DNA from: Deltaproteobacteria bacterium
Lineage (GTDB): Bacteria > Myxococcota_A > Polyangia > Polyangiales > Houyiibacteriaceae
Assembly: GCA_019309605.1 (NCBI GenBank)
Contig: JAFDFW010000118.1
Span: forward strand, 1-7,189
Reading direction: 5' to 3'
DNA: 7,189 bases
The stretch's first letter is position 1, and each line of letters opens with the position of its first letter. A program made the translations under genes and the position numbers. Shown here piece by piece: positions 1-5,872 of the stretch. The notes beneath the pieces were generated by a model that was not told where the DNA came from, did not search any database, and worked only from the letters and a program-made list of their open reading frames with translations.

Positions 1-1551
1 CCGGGCGTTCGCCACTTGTCGATCGTCGGACACAAACGGAACATCGAAATCGACATTGCCGACAACTCGATCGTCGGCGCGTACGCGACCTTGCGCGAGG
101 GCGCCACACAGAACATCCAGGGCATGCCGGCCCTCCTCGCGCTTTGGGGGCTCAACTCGGGCCGCGTATCGGTGCGCGAGCAAGACCTGCCGTCGGTAGC
201 AAACATCATGATGCCCATCGACGAAGCACTCGGCGTCGTGTCGCACGAGTTGGGGTTCGCCGACGGGGCACGCGGCATCGAAGTCAACGCCGAGACGATG
301 CCGCCGGTGGAGCCGGCAGTCGAGGAATACGCCACCATGCCGCCCGGGGCGAACCCGCCACCGGAGCTCGAGCAGGCACCAACGATGGCGCCGCCACGCT
401 TTGAGCACCTCCAGGCTGCCGTCGGCGGGCCACCGCCCCAAGCGTTTTCAGAAGAAGAGGGTCCGACGAACAAGGTGCCGCAGATGCTGGGCCGGCTAGA
501 GACGCGGCGAAAAGCCGTTCCGGCGAGCCGGGGGTTGCAAGAGCACCATAGCGACACGGACCACATCGACCACGCTGTCACGCGGGCGCCAAAATCCACG
601 CAGCTCGGTCTGGCGCCGGTGTTCGAGATGTTGCCCGACGAGGGGCAGGATGGAGAGGAAATGCCCCGAGCAGTGCGCAAGCCGACTCCGCCGCCGCCCC
701 CGCCCGCGAGCCGAAAACCGGGACCGACTCCGATGTTCCAAGAAGACGAGCACTTCGAGCCCGAGCTGGCACGGATGCTGGAAGGCCCAGCCACTCTGCT
801 GGCACCGGCACCAACCTCGCACGGCATGCCCGCGTGGATTCACGTGTTGCTGCTCGTGACCGTCCTCGCGGGGCTCGGCGTATTCGGATGGCAGCTCTGG
901 TTGCGGAGCAGCCCCGACACCGTGGCGTCTTTGAAGGCTGGCTTTGGCAACAACTCGGAGGCCGAGGGCACGAAGGGCCCGATCACGGGGCCAGTCAACG
1001 GGCTCGAAGCAGAGCCTGCGGCCACGCCGGTCGAGGCGGCCGAGCCCATCGCCGACGAACCAGTAGCCGTCCAGGCCAAGGCCGAGACGAAGCCCGCCGC
1101 GAAACCGGCTGAGACAGAACCCGCGGCGAAACCGGTCGACACTGAAGCCGCTGCCAAGAAACCGGATCCGCTGGCGGTTCCGACCCATAACTTACCTCGG
1201 GACCCGGGAAAGGCCTCGGATGTGCTCGTGCACCGCGCGCTCCGCATGATCCGGCGCGGTGAGCTTCGCCTCGCCGAAGCGACACTCGATCGCGCCTGGG
1301 AGCTGGACCCGAAGAACCCGCAGGCCATGGCGGGATACGCGCAGCTATACATCGCCAAGAAAGAGGGCGACCGGGCAGCGAAGTGGGCGAAGAAAGCCGT
1401 TCGAAAGCGATCGCGCCGGACCGAGTATCACATCCTGTACGGAGACGCGCTGGAGCTACAAAGCGACACGGACGCGGCCCGCAAGGCATGGCGAAAAGCC
1501 CTGTCGCTAGACCCGGGAAACAGGGCTGCTCGGGCCCGCCTGGCCAATTAG
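1..1551 (+). CDS. Membrane protein with PATAN-like (DUF4388) N-terminus and C-terminal TPRs (5' partial)
   Basis: The reading frame is open from base 1, and conserved-looking sequence already runs through the first usable start (TTG at 16), so the true start is probably left of the window. Numbering from base 1, residues about 5-90 resemble the second half of a DUF4388/PATAN domain: a G-x-I-V-G-A-like strand, an acidic helix, then L-L-A-L-W-G-L-N-S-G-R and a closing helix. Residues about 95-275 are a Pro/Glu-rich, probably disordered linker with a six-proline run at 230-235. A hydrophobic span at about 279-302 (WIHVLLLVTVLAGLGVFGW) is the only membrane segment. Next comes a Lys-Pro-Ala-rich spacer, then about three TPRs (407-514) with A-x-x-x-L-D-x-A-W-x-L-D-P-x-N signatures. 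With no signal peptide in view, the N-terminal part is probably cytoplasmic and the TPRs periplasmic. This suggests a scaffold or signalling role; the exact function is unknown. It probably shares a transcript with the lipoprotein 36 bp downstream. Confidence 0.8.
   Translation, partial: PGVRHLSIVGHKRNIEIDIADNSIVGAYATLREGATQNIQGMPALLALWGLNSGRVSVREQDLPSVANIMMPIDEALGVVSHELGFADGARGIEVNAETMPPVEPAVEEYATMPPGANPPPELEQAPTMAPPRFEHLQAAVGGPPPQAFSEEEGPTNKVPQMLGRLETRRKAVPASRGLQEHHSDTDHIDHAVTRAPKSTQLGLAPVFEMLPDEGQDGEEMPRAVRKPTPPPPPPASRKPGPTPMFQEDEHFEPELARMLEGPATLLAPAPTSHGMPAWIHVLLLVTVLAGLGVFGWQLWLRSSPDTVASLKAGFGNNSEAEGTKGPITGPVNGLEAEPAATPVEAAEPIADEPVAVQAKAETKPAAKPAETEPAAKPVDTEAAAKKPDPLAVPTHNLPRDPGKASDVLVHRALRMIRRGELRLAEATLDRAWELDPKNPQAMAGYAQLYIAKKEGDRAAKWAKKAVRKRSRRTEYHILYGDALELQSDTDAARKAWRKALSLDPGNRAARARLAN
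1084..1164 (+). repeat. Three in-frame 27-bp repeats encoding a Lys-Pro-Ala linker
   Basis: Three consecutive 9-residue units lie between the membrane span and the TPRs of the first gene: ETKPAAKPA, ETEPAAKPV and DTEAAAKKP. Units 1 and 2 match at 21 of 27 bases by eye and the third is more diverged. The composition suits an extended periplasmic spacer, as in TonB-like Pro-Lys linkers. The unit length keeps the frame, so copy number could vary without disrupting the gene. Confidence 0.7.
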
Positions 1552-1565
1552 TTGCCTACTCCGAA

Positions 1566-1589
1566 GCGTCGGGCCTAGCGTCGGGCCAT
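1566..1589 (+). repeat. Tandem 12-bp duplication abutting the lipoprotein start codon
   Basis: The decamer gcgtcgggcc occurs at 1566-1575 and again at 1578-1587, directly before the ATG at 1588. The two following bases are ta after copy 1 and at after copy 2, giving a 12-bp period with 10 of 12 bases identical. It occupies the place where a ribosome-binding site would be expected, and neither copy has a purine-rich Shine-Dalgarno core. Confidence 0.6.
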
Positions 1590-2097
1590 GGCGAGACGAT
1601 TCTGGTGGGTGGGCTTATTGGTTGGGCTGTATGGCTGCTTGATACAGAACCTCAGCCCGGAGACGCGAATGCGCGATTCGGTGATCGAGCTCAACGAAGG
1701 CGCCCGCTGGGGACGCATGGACGTTGCGAGCGGATTCGTTGACCCGCCGTTCCGACCCCAGTTCAAGCTCTCCCACATGCGCTGGGGCCGCGACATTCAG
1801 ATCGCCGATACCGAGATCCTCGGCATGAACCCGCACACCGATGAAGAGGGACTAGGCGCGTTCTCACGCGTAGCCGTTCGCTGGTACGATCAAAGCACGA
1901 TGGTGCTGGCGAACACCGTCATCCGGCAGACGTGGAAGAAGCACAAGCAGACCTTTCTGCTGACCAATGAGTCGGTCGAAAGCGGGCATCCCGACCTCCT
2001 CGTGATCCCGGACGTCGAGCAACCGGCTCGACCTGGAGTAAAGCAGAAAGAGCACGAGAACTTCGACGACGACTCTCAGTGGAGCAGCGTCTACTGA
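1588..2097 (+). CDS. Small conserved lipoprotein of unknown function
   Basis: This 169-residue protein begins with a lipoprotein signal peptide: MARR, a hydrophobic core (FWWVGLLVGL) and a lipobox-like LYGC with Cys17 as the likely lipidated residue. Tyr at -2 is atypical, which lowers certainty. The mature part has motifs I associate from memory with small myxobacterial lipoproteins: M-R-D-S-V at 28-32, G-x-R-W-G-R at 38-43, a central S-H-x-x-W-G-R-D-I-Q-I-A-D-T-E (62-76), then V-A-V-R-W-Y (95-100). The last 20 residues are acidic (ENFDDDSQW). No enzymatic motif is visible and I cannot assign a function. It lies 36 bp after the TPR membrane protein on the same strand, so co-transcription and a shared envelope role are plausible. 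No Shine-Dalgarno sequence precedes the ATG, which follows a small tandem repeat. Its TGA stop is one base from the stop of the convergent trpS. Confidence 0.85.
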   Translation: MARRFWWVGLLVGLYGCLIQNLSPETRMRDSVIELNEGARWGRMDVASGFVDPPFRPQFKLSHMRWGRDIQIADTEILGMNPHTDEEGLGAFSRVAVRWYDQSTMVLANTVIRQTWKKHKQTFLLTNESVESGHPDLLVIPDVEQPARPGVKQKEHENFDDDSQWSSVY

Positions 2098-2098
2098 G

Positions 2099-3061
2099 TC
2101 AGTCGATGCCGACTGCGCTTCGCACTCGCTGAATCGTCGCGTGCGCGATTTGGCGCGCTTGACCGGCGCCGGCATGGAGAATCGAGTCGAGTCGCTCCTC
2201 ATCGGCGCGAATCGACAGATACGCTTCTCGCTTGGGACCGATCTCCGCCTCGATCGCTTGGAAGAGATCTTCCTTGGCGTGACCCCACCCGTAGCCTCCC
2301 GCGGCGAGCTTCTGCTTCATCTCCGGCGCCTGGTCGGGCGCGACCAACTGGTAGAGTTCGTAGACCGTGGACCCTTCGGCCGCTTTGGGATCTTCGAGGC
2401 TCTCAGAGCTCGTTTTGATGCCCATGATCACTTTGCGAAGCTTCTTCGGCGACTCGAAGAGCGGGATGCCATTTCCTTTGCTCTTGCTCATCTTCTCGCC
2501 GTCGGTGCCAGGGACGAGCGGGGCATCGCTGATCAACGCCTCGGGGACGACGAGGGTGTCCTCGCCGTACAGATGGTTGAGCCGCATCGCGACGTCACGC
2601 GTGAGCTCTAGATGTTGTTTCTGGTCTTTGCCGATCGGCACGACGTCGGTGTCGTAGAGCAGAATGTCGGCCGCCATGAGAGCTGGGTAATTGAAGAGGC
2701 CTGCGTTGGGCGACTCGCCGCGCTCTAGCGCGTCCTTGTACGCATGACCGCGCTCGAGCTGGCCGGCTGCGAGAAGACAGCTCAACACCCAGGTGAGCTC
2801 GAACACTTCGGGAACATCGGACTGCCGGTAGAGGAGCGTTCGCTCCGGGTCGAGGCCACACGCAAGCCAGGTGGCCGCGACATCGCGAATGTACCCACGC
2901 AGCGCGTTCGCGTCGCGAATCGTGGTCACCGCATGGTAGTCAGCGATGAAGTAGAGAGTGCGATACTCGTCGACGAGCGACAGCGCCGGGCGAATCGCGC
3001 CCAGGTAATTGCCCAGGTGCGGCAGGTGCGTGGGCTTGATGCCAGTGAGGGAGGTCTTCAC
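2099..3061 (-). CDS. trpS: Tryptophanyl-tRNA synthetase
   Basis: This cytoplasmic class I aminoacyl-tRNA synthetase activates tryptophan with ATP and charges tRNA-Trp. With a GTG start at 3061 it has 320 residues, close to the family's usual 320-350. The HIGH-type ATP site reads T-G-I-K-P-T-H-L-P-H-L-G-N-Y (HLGN at 15-18), and the KMSKS loop is D-G-E-K-M-S-K-S-K-G-N (KMSKS at 190-194). Between them lie the family segments R-Q-S-D-V-P-E, ERGHAYKDAL, NYPALMAADILLY and GKDQKQHLELTRD. The C-terminus has the usual A-R-x-I-A-x-x-T-I-x-R-V-R helix, so the gene looks intact. The frame extends to a TTG at 3139, but those 26 extra codons are Cys/Pro-rich, unlike the family, and overlap the start of the opposite gene; the product starting V/M-K-T-S-L-T-G fits better. 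No clear Shine-Dalgarno sequence precedes the GTG. It is divergent from the VOC gene and convergent with the lipoprotein. Confidence 0.96.
   Translation of the reverse strand: MKTSLTGIKPTHLPHLGNYLGAIRPALSLVDEYRTLYFIADYHAVTTIRDANALRGYIRDVAATWLACGLDPERTLLYRQSDVPEVFELTWVLSCLLAAGQLERGHAYKDALERGESPNAGLFNYPALMAADILLYDTDVVPIGKDQKQHLELTRDVAMRLNHLYGEDTLVVPEALISDAPLVPGTDGEKMSKSKGNGIPLFESPKKLRKVIMGIKTSSESLEDPKAAEGSTVYELYQLVAPDQAPEMKQKLAAGGYGWGHAKEDLFQAIEAEIGPKREAYLSIRADEERLDSILHAGAGQARQIAHATIQRVRSAVGID
2100..2115. terminator. Candidate hairpin at the lipoprotein/trpS convergent junction
   Basis: CAGTCG, a four-base loop ATGC, and CGACTG form a perfect 6-bp stem. It starts three bases after the lipoprotein stop codon and lies within the last codons of trpS. 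The symmetric stem would form in transcripts from either side and could help end both. Neither side has a T-run, so it is not a canonical intrinsic terminator. Confidence 0.3.
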
Positions 3062-3073
3062 GGGGCGTGAGGT

Positions 3074-3088
3074 TGTCCCATGTGGACA
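3074..3088. promoter_or_regulatory. Inverted repeat in the trpS/VOC divergent intergenic region
   Basis: TGTCC and GGACA, separated by five bases (CATGT), form a short inverted repeat in the 71-bp gap between the two divergent start codons. Read on the minus strand, it ends 12 bases before the trpS GTG, so it could be a leader hairpin near the ribosome-binding region or a small operator. I found no convincing -35/-10 pair for either gene here. The arms are only 5 bp, so chance occurrence is possible. Confidence 0.25.
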
Positions 3089-3123
3089 TGCACGGCAACC
3101 GGGGTAAGGTGGCAAGCTCCAAA

Positions 3124-3129
3124 AGAGGA
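3124..3129 (+). promoter_or_regulatory. Ribosome-binding site deciding the VOC start
   Basis: The purine-rich agagga lies just before the ATG at 3133 (agaggaagcATG). It supports this ATG over the upstream in-frame codon at 3067, which would add 22 residues unlike the family. The spacing of three to four bases is rather short. Confidence 0.55.
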
Positions 3130-3132
3130 AGC

Positions 3133-3624
3133 ATGACAACTCGCCCGTTCAAGGTCTTGGGAATCCAGCAGGTGGCCGTCGGCGCGGCCGACAAGAGCGC
3201 CCTTCGCCGGCTATGGGTCGACACTTTAGGTCTCGCCCCGCACGGGAACTTCAAGAGCGAGAAAGAGAACGTCGACGAGGACATCGTGACGATGGGCGCG
3301 GGGCCCTTTACGGTCGAGGTCGACCTGATGCAGCCCATCGACCCTGAAAAGAAGCCTCGGGTCGACACGCCCCCTCTCAATCACATCGGTCTCTGGGTCG
3401 ACGACATCGACGTCGCCGTGCAGTGGCTTGGCAATCGGGGCGTGCGATTCACGCCTGGCGGGGTTCGTGCAGGCGCCGCCGGCCACCGCGTATGCTTCAT
3501 CCACCCCAAGGGCAACGAGGCGGCCCCGATCGGCGGCGAAGGCGTGCTGATCGAGCTGGTCGAAGCGCCGGCAGAGGTGCGCGAGGCGTTCGAGACGATC
3601 GGTCTCGCTTCCAAGCCAGCTTGA
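3133..3624 (+). CDS. VOC (glyoxalase / methylmalonyl-CoA epimerase-like) metalloenzyme
   Basis: This 163-residue cytoplasmic protein of the vicinal oxygen chelate superfamily has two beta-alpha-beta-beta-beta modules: the first begins at about residue 8 (KVLGIQQVAVGAADKSALRR), the second at about 81 (PLNHIGLWVDDIDVAVQWL). Aligning these to the fold gives probable metal ligands Gln13, Glu62 (F-T-V-E-V-D), His84 (L-N-H-I-G-L-W) and Glu141 (V-L-I-E-L-V-E). Such a quartet fits divalent-metal isomerases and lyases such as glyoxalase I and methylmalonyl-CoA epimerase. It is longer than minimal epimerases and carries a conserved-looking insert K-S-E-K-E-N-V-D-E-D-I (41-51) plus L-M-Q-P-I-D-P-E-K-K-P (65-75). 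I recall similar proteins in many proteobacteria annotated only as VOC family, so the substrate is left open. The ATG is chosen for its Shine-Dalgarno sequence and because domain homology begins just after it. No neighbour points to a pathway. Confidence 0.88.
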   Translation: MTTRPFKVLGIQQVAVGAADKSALRRLWVDTLGLAPHGNFKSEKENVDEDIVTMGAGPFTVEVDLMQPIDPEKKPRVDTPPLNHIGLWVDDIDVAVQWLGNRGVRFTPGGVRAGAAGHRVCFIHPKGNEAAPIGGEGVLIELVEAPAEVREAFETIGLASKPA

Positions 3625-3631
3625 TGTCCGG

Positions 3632-3660
3632 CTTCGGCGGGATCGATCCACGGCTCGAAG
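3632..3660. terminator. Weak candidate hairpin between the VOC gene and the TPR lipoprotein gene
   Basis: The 40-bp gap between these convergent genes contains CTTCG (3632-3636) facing CGAAG (3656-3660), with a perfect 10-bp palindrome GGATCGATCC (3640-3649) inside. The structure could fold as a stem with an internal stem and might serve as a bidirectional terminator. There is no T-run and the outer stem is short, so this is tentative. Confidence 0.2.
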
Positions 3661-3664
3661 TCGA

Positions 3665-5782
3665 TCACGGGTTCGGCGCCCCGGCCCTCTCCTGCTCGAG
3701 AAGCAGCTTCCGGGCCATTTCGTATTCAAAGAAGCTCACCATCTTCGTGTCGAGGACACGCTGAAACTGGTCACGCGCCGCTTGACGGTCACCGGCGATG
3801 AAGAGCCGCGAGCCTTCATAATAGAGCGCCTCCGTCTCCTCACCGAGACTCGAGGCCACGCTCATGAGACCCGCATAGTCGAGCTCGCCAGCTCCGAAGC
3901 TCGCGAGTTTACCCCACCAATTGGAGCTATCCCCGAGGCGCCGAAAAAGGTCGGTGTGCTCTTCGGCTGGCGGTTCGCCGGCGCGGGCGGCGATGAGCTG
4001 AATCCAAAGCGTGAAGTACACCTTCCACTCGGGAGGCAAGGTGAGATGTAGTTGCGACCTACGCCAGACCGTAGACGCGAACTCGTAGTCGGGCGAGGCT
4101 GAGACGAGGTGCGCGAGGATGCTCGCGTACACGTCACGCCACTGTGGCGCATGCGACATCGCATTTTCGAACGCATCGACTGCCGCTTCATGACGGCCGA
4201 GTTGGTCGAGAAGAACGCCGCGTCGCATTTCAACGATCGCGGCGGTCGGCCCCTCGACCTGGTCGCGCGCCTGGTTCCACGTCTCGAGCGCGCTGCGGTA
4301 CCGAGCCGTCATCTCCTTGGCTTTGCCTCGAGCGCGCGCCGTGTTGCCCAAGTTCTCGAGGATGTCGGCACGCTGAAGGTCGTCGGCAAGCGAGTTGGAA
4401 GGCGCCAGCGCTAGGGCGCGAAGGTAACGTTGCTCCGCCTCTTGCGGACTACCCGCGCGCTCGAGCAGCAGCCCGAGCTGCGTCAAAGCTCCCGCGTTCT
4501 CGTCCTTCTCGAGGCTCTTTTCGAAGCGTTGTTGGGCCTCGGCGACGTGGCCGGCATTCATCTCCAACATGCCAATGAGGAACTCGAGTTCATTCGGCGC
4601 AATGGGCGGACTGGAGTGTGGCCACCGTTTCTGCCGTTCGGCGAGAATGGTCTCGGCCCCGCGTGCGAGGGCGCTGGAGCGCTCGGGGTGCGGGTCGGCC
4701 AGCCGGGTTTTGATGAACTCGTCGAGCTGGCCGAGAGCCTCGTCGTAGAGCTCGATCATCTCGGGAGCGAGCTCGATCGCGATCACGTACCAGGCGGTTG
4801 CGTCGGCAAAGTGCTCAGAATCAGCCGACACGCGAGCCATGCAGGTGGGAAAACGATGGTCCTTGGGGAACCGGGCGAGCGCCGAGCGGCAGAGACCGGC
4901 TGCGACCTCGGGCCGCGCCACGCGATACCCCTCGACGAGCTCGAAAGTCGCTGCGGCGCCCGACTCATCGGGGCTGCCCGCCGTCCGTAACAGGTCGAGG
5001 AGGCGAAGCTGAAGCTCGCCACCCGGGCCCATCGACTCGACCTTCGTGATGGCAGACTTGATGTCGCCGTACGTGAGGTAAACCGCCGCAACATTCAAAG
5101 GCGCTAGCCTGAGTTGGCGCTCTCCGCCTATGCCAAGGCGGTGGCGATTTTCGGTTGTCTCGGCAGAGACTGCGTCACGTCCGGCGATGTGCAGGCCGGC
5201 AAGGGTGTCGAGAACTTCGGGCGCAGGGGTCAAGTCCGCGTGGTCGATCCACACCGAAATGAGGCCAGCATATTGCTCGGAAACCGTGTCGAGGTTTGCG
5301 CGCGATTCGCGTCCCCAGGTGGCGATCTCATCGTAACGACGCTGATAAAGCTCATCCCCAGTCAAGCGTTCGAGAATGAAATTCGCGGCGAGAACGTACC
5401 CCTCGTCGCCAAGGCGTCCGCCGCGGTCTGCGATGTGCTCCGCAATCGGCTCGACGTATTTCGGAAGAACGCCCGACGCGTAGTCCGATGGAGAAAGGAA
5501 CATCGTCAAGCGGCTCACCTCGAGGACCACTCCTTCGTAGTCCCCGACGTCGGCAAGGCTCTGCGCCTGGGAAAGCACCGACGCGATCAGGCGATCTCGT
5601 AGCTCGAGCCGCTCCGGGTTGTCGATCGACATCCGCAAGAAACGCCTCGTCGCGTCGGGATACTCCGCCTGAGAGACCGGCTCTGCGCTCTGGACGCGGG
5701 TACCAGCGGTGGTCGATTTGGAGTGGGCACACGCGACCGTGAGGCTCAGCAACCCAAAAATGAACAGGAAACGAATCCTCAT
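3665..5782 (-). CDS. Large TPR-repeat lipoprotein
   Basis: This 705-residue protein begins MRIRF with a hydrophobic core (LFIFGLLSLTVA) and a lipobox-like T-V-A-C giving Cys18 as the probable lipidated residue, followed by a Ser/Thr-rich tether. Thr at -3 is not the preferred residue. The rest is almost wholly alpha-helical. Clear TPR-like hairpins lie at about 297-341, 397-428 (G-H-V-A-E-A-Q-Q-R-F-E-K-S-L), 429-463 (G-S-P-Q-E-A-E-Q-R-Y-L-R-A-L-A-L-A-P), 470-505, 515-548 (G-R-H-E-A-A-V-D-A-F-E-N-A-M) and 649-685. The last repeat plus V-S-F-F-E-Y-E-M-A-R (682-691) recalls the C-terminus of NlpI-type lipoproteins, which scaffold cell-wall hydrolase degradation, but this protein is more than twice NlpI's length. 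No catalytic motif is seen; a periplasmic scaffold role is inferred. The ATG lies 22 bp from a perfect palindrome and about 12 bp from a -10-like element. It is divergent from the CPBP protease. Confidence 0.88.
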   Translation of the reverse strand: MRIRFLFIFGLLSLTVACAHSKSTTAGTRVQSAEPVSQAEYPDATRRFLRMSIDNPERLELRDRLIASVLSQAQSLADVGDYEGVVLEVSRLTMFLSPSDYASGVLPKYVEPIAEHIADRGGRLGDEGYVLAANFILERLTGDELYQRRYDEIATWGRESRANLDTVSEQYAGLISVWIDHADLTPAPEVLDTLAGLHIAGRDAVSAETTENRHRLGIGGERQLRLAPLNVAAVYLTYGDIKSAITKVESMGPGGELQLRLLDLLRTAGSPDESGAAATFELVEGYRVARPEVAAGLCRSALARFPKDHRFPTCMARVSADSEHFADATAWYVIAIELAPEMIELYDEALGQLDEFIKTRLADPHPERSSALARGAETILAERQKRWPHSSPPIAPNELEFLIGMLEMNAGHVAEAQQRFEKSLEKDENAGALTQLGLLLERAGSPQEAEQRYLRALALAPSNSLADDLQRADILENLGNTARARGKAKEMTARYRSALETWNQARDQVEGPTAAIVEMRRGVLLDQLGRHEAAVDAFENAMSHAPQWRDVYASILAHLVSASPDYEFASTVWRRSQLHLTLPPEWKVYFTLWIQLIAARAGEPPAEEHTDLFRRLGDSSNWWGKLASFGAGELDYAGLMSVASSLGEETEALYYEGSRLFIAGDRQAARDQFQRVLDTKMVSFFEYEMARKLLLEQERAGAPNP

Positions 5783-5793
5783 GCTGCCCAGCC

Positions 5794-5802
5794 GCTATAG
5801 CA
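5794..5802 (-). promoter_or_regulatory. Possible extended -10 promoter element for the TPR lipoprotein
   Basis: On the minus strand TGCTATAGC resembles an extended -10 (TGn followed by TATAAT, with TATAGC matching four of six). It ends 11 bases before the ATG, which would give a very short leader and fits the lack of a strong Shine-Dalgarno sequence. No good -35 hexamer is visible at the usual distance; the spacer position is filled by the palindrome at 5804-5815. Tentative. Confidence 0.3.
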
Positions 5803-5803
5803 G

Positions 5804-5815
5804 GGTCGGCCGACC
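5804..5815. promoter_or_regulatory. Perfect 12-bp palindrome, candidate operator
   Basis: GGTCGGCCGACC reads identically on both strands. It lies in the 90-bp divergent region, immediately upstream of a possible -10 of the lipoprotein gene, where a bound repressor would block RNA polymerase. G+C-rich palindromes arise fairly easily by chance, so operator function is an inference from length and position. Confidence 0.35.
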
Positions 5816-5834
5816 AGGGAAGGCTCATATCTTG

Positions 5835-5847
5835 CCTGGGACCCAGG
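5835..5847. promoter_or_regulatory. Perfect 6+1+6 inverted repeat upstream of the CPBP protease
   Basis: CCTGGG, one central A, and CCCAGG form a perfect inverted repeat 25 bp before the GTG start of the protease gene. Its centre is 31.5 bp from that of the palindrome at 5804-5815. It could be a second operator in the shared divergent control region. A hairpin with a one-base loop is unlikely, so a protein site is the better reading. Confidence 0.3.
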
Positions 5848-5872
5848 GGAACGTGTCAGGCTACGCGTTGTC

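Noticed and set aside
995..1489. 164-codon minus-strand frame opposite the first gene
   Set aside because: It is Arg/Pro/Ala-rich with no domain pattern and mirrors a well-supported coding frame, as expected in G+C-rich DNA.
2141..2611. 156-codon plus-strand frame opposite trpS
   Set aside because: It lies wholly within the conserved trpS sequence, and its translation has the low-complexity charged look of an antisense shadow.
3062..3139. TTG-initiated 26-residue N-terminal extension of trpS
   Set aside because: The extension is Cys/Pro-rich and unlike the family, where the sequence normally begins just before the T-G-I-x-P-T motif. It would also overlap the start of the divergent VOC gene.
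3640..3649. GGATCGATCC palindrome as an operator
   Set aside because: It lies between two convergent gene ends, where an operator is unlikely; it is kept only as part of a tentative terminator hairpin.
4430..4990. 186-codon plus-strand frame opposite the TPR lipoprotein
   Set aside because: The opposite frame has clear TPR periodicity and a lipoprotein signal; this frame shows no recognisable domain or ribosome-binding site.
5832..5860. Sigma-70 promoter for the CPBP gene from TTGCCT at 5832
   Set aside because: No -10-like hexamer occurs 16-18 bp downstream.
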